Assembly (NCBI GenBank): GCA_021778785.1
Contig: JAJYBX010000169.1
Location: 1 to 5,343, forward strand
From: Acidobacteriota bacterium
GTDB lineage: Bacteria; Acidobacteriota; Holophagae; Holophagales; Holophagaceae
DNA: 5,343 nt
Direction of reading: 5' to 3'
In this document: positions 1 through 5,343 of the stretch, one piece after another
How the letters are laid out: each line of letters begins with the position of its first letter
Position numbering within the stretch: the stretch's first letter is position 1
Translations under genes and position numbers: made by a program
The notes under the pieces: generated by a model
The model's input: the letters and a program-made list of their open reading frames with translations, nothing else
Told to the model about the DNA's origin: nothing
The model's database searches: none

Positions 1-68
1 GTGAGGCCGACGGCGCCACCACCGACCAGGCCATCGCCCAGCTCCTCCAGGCCGTGCCCCGGCCCTGA
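1..68 (+). CDS. C-terminal tail of an unidentified upstream gene (5' partial)
   Basis: Reading from base 3 gives 21 sense codons ending in TGA at 66-68. The peptide reads EADGATTDQAIAQLLQAVPRP, an ordinary acidic/helical C-terminus. Most codons end in G or C, as in the other genes here. The competing frame from base 1 gives a Pro/Ser/Arg-rich, shadow-like sequence over the same bases. The stop is 40 bp before the next plus-strand gene, so the two are probably cotranscribed. Too little remains to assign a family or function, and it could also be a chance open frame. Confidence 0.55.
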   Translation, partial: EADGATTDQAIAQLLQAVPRP

Positions 69-99
69 GCCCGGCCCCAGATCCCCCCACCCACCCTCC

Positions 100-103
100 G
101 GAG
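100..103 (+). promoter_or_regulatory. Shine-Dalgarno for the 120-aa gene
   Basis: GGAG sits 5 nt before the ATG at 109. It decides the start, because the reading frame is open to the left edge and the upstream extension is low-complexity Pro/Ser/Arg. Confidence 0.6.
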
Positions 104-108
104 ACGCC

Positions 109-471
109 ATGGCGACCCGCACGACCCCGAAGCGCCCCAAGATCACGGGCATCACCCTGAATGTCCTCATGCCCGACGGCACCACGCGCACCCACACGCT
201 GGATCCCATCGAGTGCGACGCCCTGGCCTGGAGCGACCGCGGGGTGAAGATCCTCGGCAAGTTCTACGAGAAGGGCGGCCCCGCCGAAGGCAAGCGGATG
301 ACGCGGGAGGATTTCCTCCGCCGCTTCCCCCAGGCCGCCAAGCTCCTCGGGAAGAGCCAGGACATCCTCATGACGCCCGAGCTCATCGAGCGCCTCTGGA
401 ACCTCCCCAAGGAGGACGGGACCGCCCCGGCCTACCTCTGCAAGTGCATGGTCAACGTGGTCAACGGCTAG
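109..471 (+). CDS. Conserved-looking hypothetical protein, 120 aa, function unknown
   Basis: I do not recognise the family. The ATG at 109 is chosen because GGAG at 100-103 lies 5 nt upstream. Upstream in-frame sequence back to base 1 is Pro/Ser/Arg-rich and overlaps the tail of the preceding gene. The protein has a basic start (MATRTTPKRPK), then a probable beta-rich stretch (residues 12-52, with a PDGTTRTHTLDP turn region). A helical middle follows (about 65-97, including REDFLRRFPQAAKLLG and ELIERLWNLP). The end is short and carries a Cys-Lys-Cys pair (C111, C113) with a further Cys at 36. No signal peptide or membrane segment is seen, so it is probably cytoplasmic. Codons are strongly G/C-ending, which supports real coding. 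It probably shares a transcript with the gene ending at 68, and its stop overlaps the stop of the convergent kinase gene. Confidence 0.75.
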   Translation: MATRTTPKRPKITGITLNVLMPDGTTRTHTLDPIECDALAWSDRGVKILGKFYEKGGPAEGKRMTREDFLRRFPQAAKLLGKSQDILMTPELIERLWNLPKEDGTAPAYLCKCMVNVVNG

Positions 472-3400
472 TAGGCACGCCAGGCGGGATCCAAGGCCTT
501 CGCATGGGCGAGGGCCTTTGAGGCCGCCTCCCCGTTGCCGCAGGCCCGTTCGAAGGCGGCGAGCCCGGCCCACGCGGCCGGATCCATGGAACCGCGCCGC
601 GCCAGGAACCCCGCCGGACCCCGTCCCGCCACACGGGCCGCGGCGGCCTGCGCCGGCGGCCCAGCTTCGATGCGAAGCGACAGCGCCTTCAGCCGGATGC
701 CCGCCACCAGATCCGCATCCTCCTCCGCACCGGCCAGAAGCGGCGCAAGCCGGTCGATCTCGTCCAGGACCGGTGAGACAGGCTTGCCCTTGGACCGGCT
801 CCAGGCCGCCTCGGCCGTGAGGGCCTGGGCGAGGTAGGGTGCCAGAGATTGAAGTGGAACCCCGGCCGTGCGGGCGGTCCGGAAGGCCCCCCGCGCCTCC
901 GCCACGACCCCGCATGGATCCTCCCCATCGCGGGCCTGGGCCATGGCGAGGTCTGCCAGTCCGATGAGCACGCCCCTGTGGAAGCCGACATGGTGGGGTT
1001 GCGCCTTCAGGCCGGCCTGATAGGCCAGGATGGCCTCCCGCGCTTCGGGGCGGGGGTCCCCGCCGGTGTAGAGGGCCGCCCCGGCCATGGCCTGGGCCAC
1101 CCCGCCAAGGTTCACTTGGTAATAGGGCTCGGAGGGATGGGCCTGGGCCAGGCGCCGCGATTCCTCCAGAAAGGGCAGGGCTTCCTGGCGGGTATACGTC
1201 CCCCGCTGGCCCGCCACCCGGATCCAGGTGAGCAGGGCCGCGCTCCGGATGTTCATGAGGATGATCTGGGCGGGGTCCAGCCGGAGGCCCTCCTCGGCTG
1301 CCCGCGCCGCGGCCTTCAGGACAACAGTGGGATCCTTCCCCTCGTTCAGCAGCTGGAAGCCCTGGGTCCGGAGGACGGCGGCGCGGGCGGTGAGGGCATC
1401 CAGGTCCCGGGGATCCCGGTGGAGGGCTTCTTCGGCGTCCCGGCCCGCCTGGGACAGCCAGGGTTCAGGATCGCGGTCCAATTGGGACAGGAACCGGGCC
1501 TCCTCAGCCCGGGCCCGGGCCCGCCAGGCCACGGGCGGGGCGGCGGCTGGCTCCAACCAGGCCCAGCGATCCGCCACGTCAAGTTCGGCCTGGACGAGTG
1601 GGCGGGGATCCGCCCCCGTCTGCCAGTTCAGGGCGATGGCCTCCTGCCGCTGCCGCATCTCCAGGCGCAGCAGGTCCACGTCGCAGGGGGCGCGGGCCTC
1701 GGCCTGGGCCAGCAGGGAACCGGCCCGGGCCAACAGGGTGTCGGCCGCCCGGGGGTCCATCAGGGCGTGGGCCTGGGCGATCTCCGCTTCCGCCTCCAGG
1801 CGCAGGGCCTCGTAGAACCAGGGGGCCTGGTCCTGGGCGCGCTGGGCCAGGTCCACCGCCCGGCGGGGATCCCCCTGCATGAGGGCGAGGAGGCCCTCGC
1901 GGTAGGCCGGGGGTTCCAGGGAGGCGGCGGCCCCCTGCCGCAGCCAGGTCACGGCGGGTTCGCGCAGGGTGCGGTCCAGTTCCGCGATCCGGCGCTGCCG
2001 CATCTGCGGATCCGGCAGGCCGTAGGCCTTTCCGACTTCCACCTGGTAGAGGGCGGCCAGGGCCCGGCCCAGGGCGTGGGCCGCCTCCGGCGTCCGGAAC
2101 CCCAGGGACCAGGCCCGCTCGAGCTCCTGCTTCGCCTCGGCGGGTTCGTCCAGGGCGAGGTGGGCGCGCCCCAGGGCGTAGGCGCCGGGGGCCTCGGCCA
2201 GGGTCCCCGCGGCCTTCACCTCGGCCTGGAGGCTCCCCACCCGTGCGCGGAGATCGGCCTGATCTGTGCGGAGATCCCGCGCGGGCTGCAGCCGGAGGTA
2301 CCGGGCCAGGGCCTCGATGCGCTCGGCCTCCTGGGCGAAGCGCTGGGCGTAGGCCGTCTGCTCCCGGGCCCGGATGCGCTCGCGGACGGCGAAGCCACCG
2401 AAGACCAGCGACGTCGCAAAGACGAGGCCCGCCGCGATCACGGTGGCCTTCCGCTTCCGCCCCCAGCGCACGGCCCGCTCCAGCCGGGTCGTCGGGCGCG
2501 CCTGGATGGGCTCCCCGTCCAGGATCCGCTGCAGGTCCTCCCCCAGGGCCCGGGCGGTGGGATAGCGGCGGCGGGGATCCTTCTCCAGGCAGGTGAGGAC
2601 CACGGTCTCCAGGTCCGCCGGGAGGTCGGGCACGAGGCGCCGGAGCGGCACGGGGTCGTCCTTCGCGATGCGGGCCATGCAGTCCAGCCCCTCGCCCTCG
2701 AAGGGCGGACGGCCCGCCAGCAGCGTGTACAAGGTCGCCCCCAGGGCGTAGACATCCGAGCGGCGGTCGAGCTGGCCCGACTCGCCCCGGGCCTGTTCCG
2801 GGGACATGAAGCTCACGGTGCCCATGACGTGGCCGGTCTGGGTGACGCCGCCCCCCTCCTGGCCCCGGGCCAGCCCGAAGTCCAGCACGCAGGCCCGGAC
2901 GCCGCCCTCCTCCGTCCGTTCCACCATCAGGTTCGCGGGCTTCAGGTCCCGGTGGACCAGTCCCACGCGGTGGGCGGCATGCACCCCCTCGCAGACCTGC
3001 ACCATCAGCTCCAGCAGGGTCTCCCGCGGCAGGCCGGCCCCGGCCTCGCGCAGGGATTCCCCCCGGACGTACTGCATGGCGATGTAGGGCTGGCTCCGCC
3101 ACTCGCCCACCTCGTACACCCGGCAGACGTTGGGGTGGTCCACCCGGGCCTGGAGCTGGGCCTCCTGGAGGAACCGCTGGAGCAGCTCGGGGTCATCCCG
3201 GCGCAGGAGTTTCAGGGCCACGGTCCGGCGCAGCTTGGGATCCTCCGCCCGGAAGATGCGGCCCATGCCCCCCTCGCCCACCAGTTCCAGGGACTCGTAG
3301 CGCCCCCAGTGCGCCACCTTCCGCGCCCGGAAGAGCCCCTCGGCCCGGGAGGCCCGGATCCCCGCCAGGGCTTCGGAACTGGCCTCCGGAAGGCCGGTGA

Positions 3401-3629
3401 AGGTGGGCGCCTCGGAGCCCGCGGATCCGCCCGGGGCGGGCCCGGTCATGTCCACGGACCAGTGGCTCCCTGAGAAGGTCTCCAGGTCCTCCGCCAGGAG
3501 GGCCCGGTCCGCCTCCGCCAGCCGCCCGGAGGACAGCAGGTCATCCAGGCGCGCGCCCCGGGCCTCCTCCGGCTCCACCAGCCCCCGGGCCACGGCCAGG
3601 GCCAGCAGCCGCTCCTCAGGGGTGGCCAC
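468..3629 (-). CDS. Receptor-like Ser/Thr protein kinase with single TM and long TPR-like C-terminal domain
   Basis: This is a 1053-residue Hanks-type (PknB-like) kinase that transfers ATP phosphate to Ser/Thr of protein partners. Residues 1-105 are a helical N-terminal segment with a Gly/Pro/Ser-rich linker. The catalytic domain spans about 111-370. It has the glycine loop GEGGMG (118-123), ATP-binding K140 in VALK, helix-C E156, catalytic HRDLKPAN (226-233, D228), Mg-binding DFG (250-252), SPE in place of APE (276-278), D292 of SDVYALG, and Arg residues at 353-355. All catalytic residues are present, so it should be active; the HRD arginine suggests activation-loop control. A basic RWGRKRK (388-394) precedes one membrane helix (about 395-413), placing the kinase in the cytoplasm and residues 414-1053 outside. 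After a probable coiled coil (about 414-475), the outer part is Ala/Leu-rich with TPR-like helix pairs, for example around 483-525, 571-605, 861-876 and 1016-1050. GTG at 3629 is preferred: GGAG lies 7 nt upstream and residues from VATPEERLLALAVARG look like a genuine helix, while upstream in-frame sequence is Arg/Gly/Pro-rich. An ATG at 3902 with GGAGG upstream is the main alternative start. Substrate and ligand are unknown. Confidence 0.96.
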   Translation of the reverse strand: MATPEERLLALAVARGLVEPEEARGARLDDLLSSGRLAEADRALLAEDLETFSGSHWSVDMTGPAPGGSAGSEAPTFTGLPEASSEALAGIRASRAEGLFRARKVAHWGRYESLELVGEGGMGRIFRAEDPKLRRTVALKLLRRDDPELLQRFLQEAQLQARVDHPNVCRVYEVGEWRSQPYIAMQYVRGESLREAGAGLPRETLLELMVQVCEGVHAAHRVGLVHRDLKPANLMVERTEEGGVRACVLDFGLARGQEGGGVTQTGHVMGTVSFMSPEQARGESGQLDRRSDVYALGATLYTLLAGRPPFEGEGLDCMARIAKDDPVPLRRLVPDLPADLETVVLTCLEKDPRRRYPTARALGEDLQRILDGEPIQARPTTRLERAVRWGRKRKATVIAAGLVFATSLVFGGFAVRERIRAREQTAYAQRFAQEAERIEALARYLRLQPARDLRTDQADLRARVGSLQAEVKAAGTLAEAPGAYALGRAHLALDEPAEAKQELERAWSLGFRTPEAAHALGRALAALYQVEVGKAYGLPDPQMRQRRIAELDRTLREPAVTWLRQGAAASLEPPAYREGLLALMQGDPRRAVDLAQRAQDQAPWFYEALRLEAEAEIAQAHALMDPRAADTLLARAGSLLAQAEARAPCDVDLLRLEMRQRQEAIALNWQTGADPRPLVQAELDVADRWAWLEPAAAPPVAWRARARAEEARFLSQLDRDPEPWLSQAGRDAEEALHRDPRDLDALTARAAVLRTQGFQLLNEGKDPTVVLKAAARAAEEGLRLDPAQIILMNIRSAALLTWIRVAGQRGTYTRQEALPFLEESRRLAQAHPSEPYYQVNLGGVAQAMAGAALYTGGDPRPEAREAILAYQAGLKAQPHHVGFHRGVLIGLADLAMAQARDGEDPCGVVAEARGAFRTARTAGVPLQSLAPYLAQALTAEAAWSRSKGKPVSPVLDEIDRLAPLLAGAEEDADLVAGIRLKALSLRIEAGPPAQAAAARVAGRGPAGFLARRGSMDPAAWAGLAAFERACGNGEAASKALAHAKALDPAWRAY
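493..518 (+). terminator. 11-bp stem-loop downstream of the 120-aa gene, inside the kinase 3' end
   Basis: Bases 493-503 pair with 508-518 (AAGGCCTTCGC with GCGAGGGCCTT). This gives ten Watson-Crick pairs and one G-T wobble around the 4-nt loop ATGG. It starts 22 nt after the plus-strand stop at 471, the right place to end that transcript. Only TTT (517-519) follows, so it is not a classic U-tract terminator. The same bases encode the KALAHAKAL helix near the kinase C-terminus, so the symmetry may partly reflect repeated AAG GCC codons. Termination is an inference from position and stem strength. Confidence 0.3.
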
Positions 3630-3672
3630 GGCGGGGCTCCGGCACGGTCTCTCCTCCAGGGTGGGCCCCCAT
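3616..3672 (-). other. Short upstream ORF overlapping the kinase start (18 aa; possible 9-aa form)
   Basis: On the minus strand an ATG at 3672 opens an 18-codon frame, MGAHPGGETVPEPRRGHP, ending in TGA at 3618-3616. It runs 14 nt past the first base of the kinase GTG (3629) in another frame. Inside it a GTG at 3645 has a strong GGAGGAG Shine-Dalgarno 5 nt upstream and would make a 9-residue peptide. That ribosome site is better than the kinase's own GGAG. Ribosomes ending at 3616 could re-initiate at 3629, which would be translational coupling. It may equally be a chance frame. Confidence 0.25.
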
Positions 3673-3717
3673 GGTGACGCGAATCGGCCGAAAAGGGGCC
3701 CCCCTGTACAGACACGG

Positions 3718-3747
3718 TTGACCCGGCCCCGACCCACGGGGCAGACT
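3718..3747 (+). promoter_or_regulatory. Tentative sigma-70-like promoter for the permease transcript
   Basis: TTGACC at 3718-3723 matches 5 of 6 bases of the -35 consensus. After an 18-nt spacer, CAGACT at 3742-3747 matches only 3 of 6 at -10, including the key A2 and T6. Transcription would begin around 3754, giving a leader of about 165 nt before the permease and placing the 3781 short ORF near the 5' end. The -10 lies inside the GGCAG-A-CTGCC dyad, where a bound repressor would block it. The weak -10 keeps this uncertain. Confidence 0.3.
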
Positions 3748-3767
3748 GCCTCTGGCCCTGGCGCCGG

Positions 3768-3821
3768 AAAGGAGGTTGCGATGGGACGACAGACCGACCT
3801 CGCTGAACCTCCGTCGAGTCG
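3768..3821 (+). promoter_or_regulatory. Possible structured leader RNA: anti-Shine-Dalgarno in a hairpin loop
   Basis: GGAGGTT (3771-3777), the core of the leader ORF's ribosome site, is exactly complementary to AACCTCC (3806-3812), 28 nt downstream. AACCTCC also falls in the 12-nt loop of a possible stem: CGAC plus TCG (3795-3798, 3800-3802, with C3799 bulged) paired with CGAGTCG (3815-3821). Stem and loop pairings together would form a pseudoknot hiding the ribosome site. Such a layout is known from SD-masking riboswitches, but I cannot match this to any named class. Confidence 0.3.
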
Positions 3822-3834
3822 CGCCGCCCGCTGA
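3781..3834 (+). CDS. Possible 17-aa leader peptide upstream of the permease
   Basis: The ATG at 3781 follows AAAGGAGG (3768-3775) by 5 nt. This is the best Shine-Dalgarno in the window, nearly the full complement of the 16S 3' end. The frame encodes MGRQTDLAEPPSSRAAR and stops with TGA at 3832-3834, 87 nt before the permease ATG. No run of one amino acid is present of the kind seen in amino-acid attenuators, and there is no cysteine to suggest sulfur sensing. The Pro-Pro at residues 10-11 could slow ribosomes. The frame is open much further upstream (to 3397, antisense to the kinase), but that part looks like shadow sequence. I know no family for the peptide; its role as a leader is inferred from ribosome site, position and surrounding RNA structure. 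Confidence 0.35.
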   Translation: MGRQTDLAEPPSSRAAR

Positions 3835-3840
3835 GGCGGC
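3823..3840 (+). promoter_or_regulatory. GC hairpin holding the leader ORF stop codon
   Basis: GCCGCC (3823-3828) pairs perfectly with GGCGGC (3835-3840), leaving the loop CGCTGA, whose last three bases are the leader ORF's stop. A ribosome finishing the leader would cover and open this stem. GCCGC can alternatively pair with GCGGC at 3845-3849, so two exclusive folds exist. No T-run follows, so simple intrinsic termination is unlikely. Confidence 0.3.
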
Positions 3841-3921
3841 TCCCGCGGCTCCCCTTTCCCCCGCCCCTGACCCGGATGGCGGCCCGCACCGGCGCGGCGC
3901 ATCCCCTCCTCCGGACCGGCC

Positions 3922-5343
3922 ATGATCCACCGCTTCCTCGACACCGTGTGGGGACAGGCCAATGCCCTGTTCCTCCCCTTCAAGCGCCGCCGCTGGGTCG
4001 ATCTCTTCGTCCTCGTGGCCGGCGCCGCCATCCTCTACGGGCTGGTGATGATGGGCCGCCAGTGGACCGGCATCCACCGCCCCCTGGTGGAGATCGACCT
4101 GTCCCCCTGGGCCCTGCCCAAGTACACCTTCTTCTCCATGATGCGGGGCCTGGTGGCCTATGTGATCAGCCTGGGCTTCACCCTGGTCTATGCCTTCTGG
4201 GCCGCCAAGGACCGCCGGGCGGAGAAGCTGCTCATCCCCCTGCTGGACATCCTCCAGAGCATCCCCGTGCTGGGTTTCATGCCCGGCCTGGTGCTGGCGC
4301 TGGTGGCCATCTTCCCCCGCAGCAACCTGGGGCTGGAACTGGCCGCGGTGCTCATGATCTTCACGGGCCAGGCCTGGAACATGACCTTCAGCCTCTACCA
4401 CTCGCTGAAGTCCGTGCCCCAGGACATGCAGGAGGCGGGCACGGTGTACGGCTTCAACTGGTGGCAGCGGTTCCGGTGGGTGGAGCTGCCCTACGGCACC
4501 ACCGGCCTGGTGTGGAACAGCATGATGAGCATGGCCGGGGGCTGGTTCTTCCTCATGATCACGGAGGCCTTCAAGCTCGGCGACAAGGACTTCCGCCTGC
4601 CGGGCCTGGGCTCGTACATGAGCGTGGCGGTGGAGCAGGGCAACCGGCCCGCCATGGTCTACGCCATCCTCGCGATGGTGGCCATGATCGTGTTCCTGGA
4701 CCAGGTGCTCTGGCGGCCCGTGGTGGTCTGGGCCCAGCGCTTCCGCGTGGAGGAGACGGCCCAGGGCGAGGCGCCCCGGAGCTGGCTGCTGAAGCTGTTC
4801 CGCCGTTCCCGCCTCATCCGCTGGCTGGAGGCCCGCCGCGTCCACCGGAAGTCCACGGCCCGCCCCCGCGCCCCGAAGCCGGGCCGGGCGCCGGCCTCGA
4901 CCCTCCGCCTCCGGGGAGGGCGCTGGCTCGCGAACGCCGGGCTGGTGGCGCTGGTGGTGGTGGCGGCCTGGTCCGCCATCAACCTCGTCGCCTTCCTGCG
5001 GCCCATCCCCGGCGCCCGGTGGTGGGACCTGGCCAAGGCCGGAGGCCTCACCCTCAGCCGCGTGCTCATCTCCACCCTCCTGGGCACCCTCTGGGCCGTG
5101 CCCGCGGGCCTGGCCATCGGCCTCTCGCCCCGGCTCTCGAAGGTGCTGCAGCCGGTGGTGCAGGTGGCGGCCTCCTTCCCCGCCCCGATGCTCTTCCCCG
5201 TGGTGATCGGCGTCCTCGCCACCTTCGGGGTGGGCCTGAACTACGGCTGCATCCTGCTCATGCTGCTGGGCACCCAGTGGTACATCCTGTTCAACGTCAT
5301 CGCGGGCGCCATGGCCATCCCCGGCGACCTGCGGGAAGCCGCC
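3922..5343 (+). CDS. Duplicated NitT/TauT-type ABC transporter permease (3' partial)
   Basis: The frame is open for 474 codons to the window edge. ATG 3922 is the only common start codon (ATG/GTG/TTG) after the in-frame stop at 3868; its ribosome site is weak (GGA, 6 nt away). The protein fuses two binding-protein-dependent permease domains, as in the duplicated anion-transport permeases (COG4986-like). Domain 1 has membrane segments near 27-44, 76-93, 112-131, 137-150, 198-214 and 243-261. Its ATPase-contacting EAA loop runs from E171-A172-G173 through G177 to ELP at 188-190. A basic Arg/Pro/Ala-rich linker (about 265-335) joins domain 2, with segments near 338-356, 379-398, 414-434 and 441-452. 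Its EAA loop begins at E472-A473-A474, the last codons visible. The halves are visibly homologous: TGQAWNMTFS with VPQDMQEAG (domain 1) parallels GTQWYILFN with IPGDLREAA (domain 2). It would form the inner-membrane channel of a nitrate/sulfonate/bicarbonate-class importer powered by a separate ATPase, expected downstream. The substrate cannot be read from the permease. Confidence 0.95.
   Translation, partial: MIHRFLDTVWGQANALFLPFKRRRWVDLFVLVAGAAILYGLVMMGRQWTGIHRPLVEIDLSPWALPKYTFFSMMRGLVAYVISLGFTLVYAFWAAKDRRAEKLLIPLLDILQSIPVLGFMPGLVLALVAIFPRSNLGLELAAVLMIFTGQAWNMTFSLYHSLKSVPQDMQEAGTVYGFNWWQRFRWVELPYGTTGLVWNSMMSMAGGWFFLMITEAFKLGDKDFRLPGLGSYMSVAVEQGNRPAMVYAILAMVAMIVFLDQVLWRPVVVWAQRFRVEETAQGEAPRSWLLKLFRRSRLIRWLEARRVHRKSTARPRAPKPGRAPASTLRLRGGRWLANAGLVALVVVAAWSAINLVAFLRPIPGARWWDLAKAGGLTLSRVLISTLLGTLWAVPAGLAIGLSPRLSKVLQPVVQVAASFPAPMLFPVVIGVLATFGVGLNYGCILLMLLGTQWYILFNVIAGAMAIPGDLREAA

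Larger units (their letters stand above)
3630..3921. other. Divergent intergenic region between kinase and permease genes
   Basis: These 292 bp separate the two divergent starts and must hold the control signals of both genes. Short symmetric elements are visible: CTGTACAG (3704-3711, perfect 8-bp palindrome), a GCCCCG/CGGGGC hairpin (3726-3731 with 3737-3742, loop ACCCA), and GGCAG-A-CTGCC (3740-3750). A tentative promoter, a short ORF with a strong ribosome site and a GC-rich hairpin are listed separately. I found no convincing -10/-35 pair for the kinase direction. The frames open across the region are Arg/Pro/Gly-rich and do not look coded. Confidence 0.6.

Noticed and set aside
1..108. 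Start of the 120-aa gene at GTG 1
   Set aside because: The extra 36 residues are Pro/Ser/Arg-rich, overlap the more convincing tail of the preceding gene in another frame, and the ATG at 109 has a properly spaced GGAG.
486..2580. Many repeated GGGATCC-like words across the kinase gene
   Set aside because: Many are the reverse complement of codons for Asp-Pro-Arg/Asp-Pro turns in the C-terminal helical array, so protein repetition explains them rather than a DNA-level signal.
1579..3102. A 507-codon minus-strand frame inside the kinase gene
   Set aside because: It is a shifted frame of the kinase, composed almost entirely of Gly, Pro, Arg and Ala, with no recognisable domain.
849..3473. An 874-codon open frame on the plus strand, antisense to the kinase
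   Set aside because: It lies in the antisense register that pairs its first codon base with the kinase's third. In that register stops require kinase TTA, CTA or TCA codons, which are almost absent at this GC content. The product is Gly/Pro/Arg/His-rich with no domain, while the opposite strand carries a complete kinase.
3755..3921. A known riboswitch (guanidine, cobalamin, TPP, SAM) upstream of the permease
   Set aside because: I looked for the conserved core motifs of these classes and saw none. The structure noted there is described only as a possible unclassified leader.
3630..4031. N-terminal extension of the kinase to an upstream ATG (for example 3902, which has GGAGG nearby)
   Set aside because: The added residues are Arg/Gly/Pro-rich, the extension would cross the whole intergenic region (further starts would run into the permease gene), and a well-placed GGAG serves GTG 3629 where helix-like sequence begins. 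It is kept only as an alternative.
3616..4845. A 409-codon minus-strand frame opposite the permease
   Set aside because: It has the same antisense-register effect over the permease, and the product is His/Gln/Gly/Ala-rich low-complexity sequence. The permease on the plus strand has clear EAA loops and membrane segments.

Overview
The window is very GC-rich by eye, with G or C at nearly every third codon position. The strongest families are a large eukaryote-like Ser/Thr kinase with a TPR-like sensor half and a duplicated NitT/TauT-type permease. This suits a high-GC environmental bacterium rich in Hanks-type kinases. Acidobacteriota (Holophaga/Geothrix-like) is my best guess, with Myxococcota-like lineages as alternatives. 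The assignment is inference from gene style only.

Layout. Positions 1-68 hold the last 21 codons of an upstream plus-strand gene. After 40 bp comes a 120-residue plus-strand protein of unknown function (109-471), probably in the same transcript. It converges on a minus-strand gene (3629 to 468) for a 1053-residue receptor-type Ser/Thr kinase. The two genes share a single CTAG in which each reads its own TAG stop, so no intergenic space separates them. An 11-bp hairpin just inside the kinase 3' end (493-518) could end plus-strand transcription.

The kinase and the next gene are divergent across 292 bp (3630-3921). This spacer holds several short dyads, a tentative plus-strand promoter, and an 18-codon ORF (3781-3834) with a near-consensus Shine-Dalgarno. 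A 7-nt sequence inside that ORF is exactly complementary to the Shine-Dalgarno and sits in the loop of a possible stem, and the ORF stop codon lies in the loop of another GC-rich hairpin. This is the most promising regulatory structure in the window. The plus-strand gene from 3922 runs off the right edge. It encodes a two-in-one ABC permease of the nitrate/sulfonate/bicarbonate class; its first EAA loop is complete and its second is cut at the last codon.

Working together: the kinase probably senses something outside the cytoplasmic membrane through its C-terminal half and phosphorylates cytoplasmic proteins. The permease would form the channel of an importer whose ATPase and binding protein should lie to the right. 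Nothing in the sequence links the two functionally beyond the shared upstream region. I see no RNA genes, CRISPR array, insertion sequence or attachment site.
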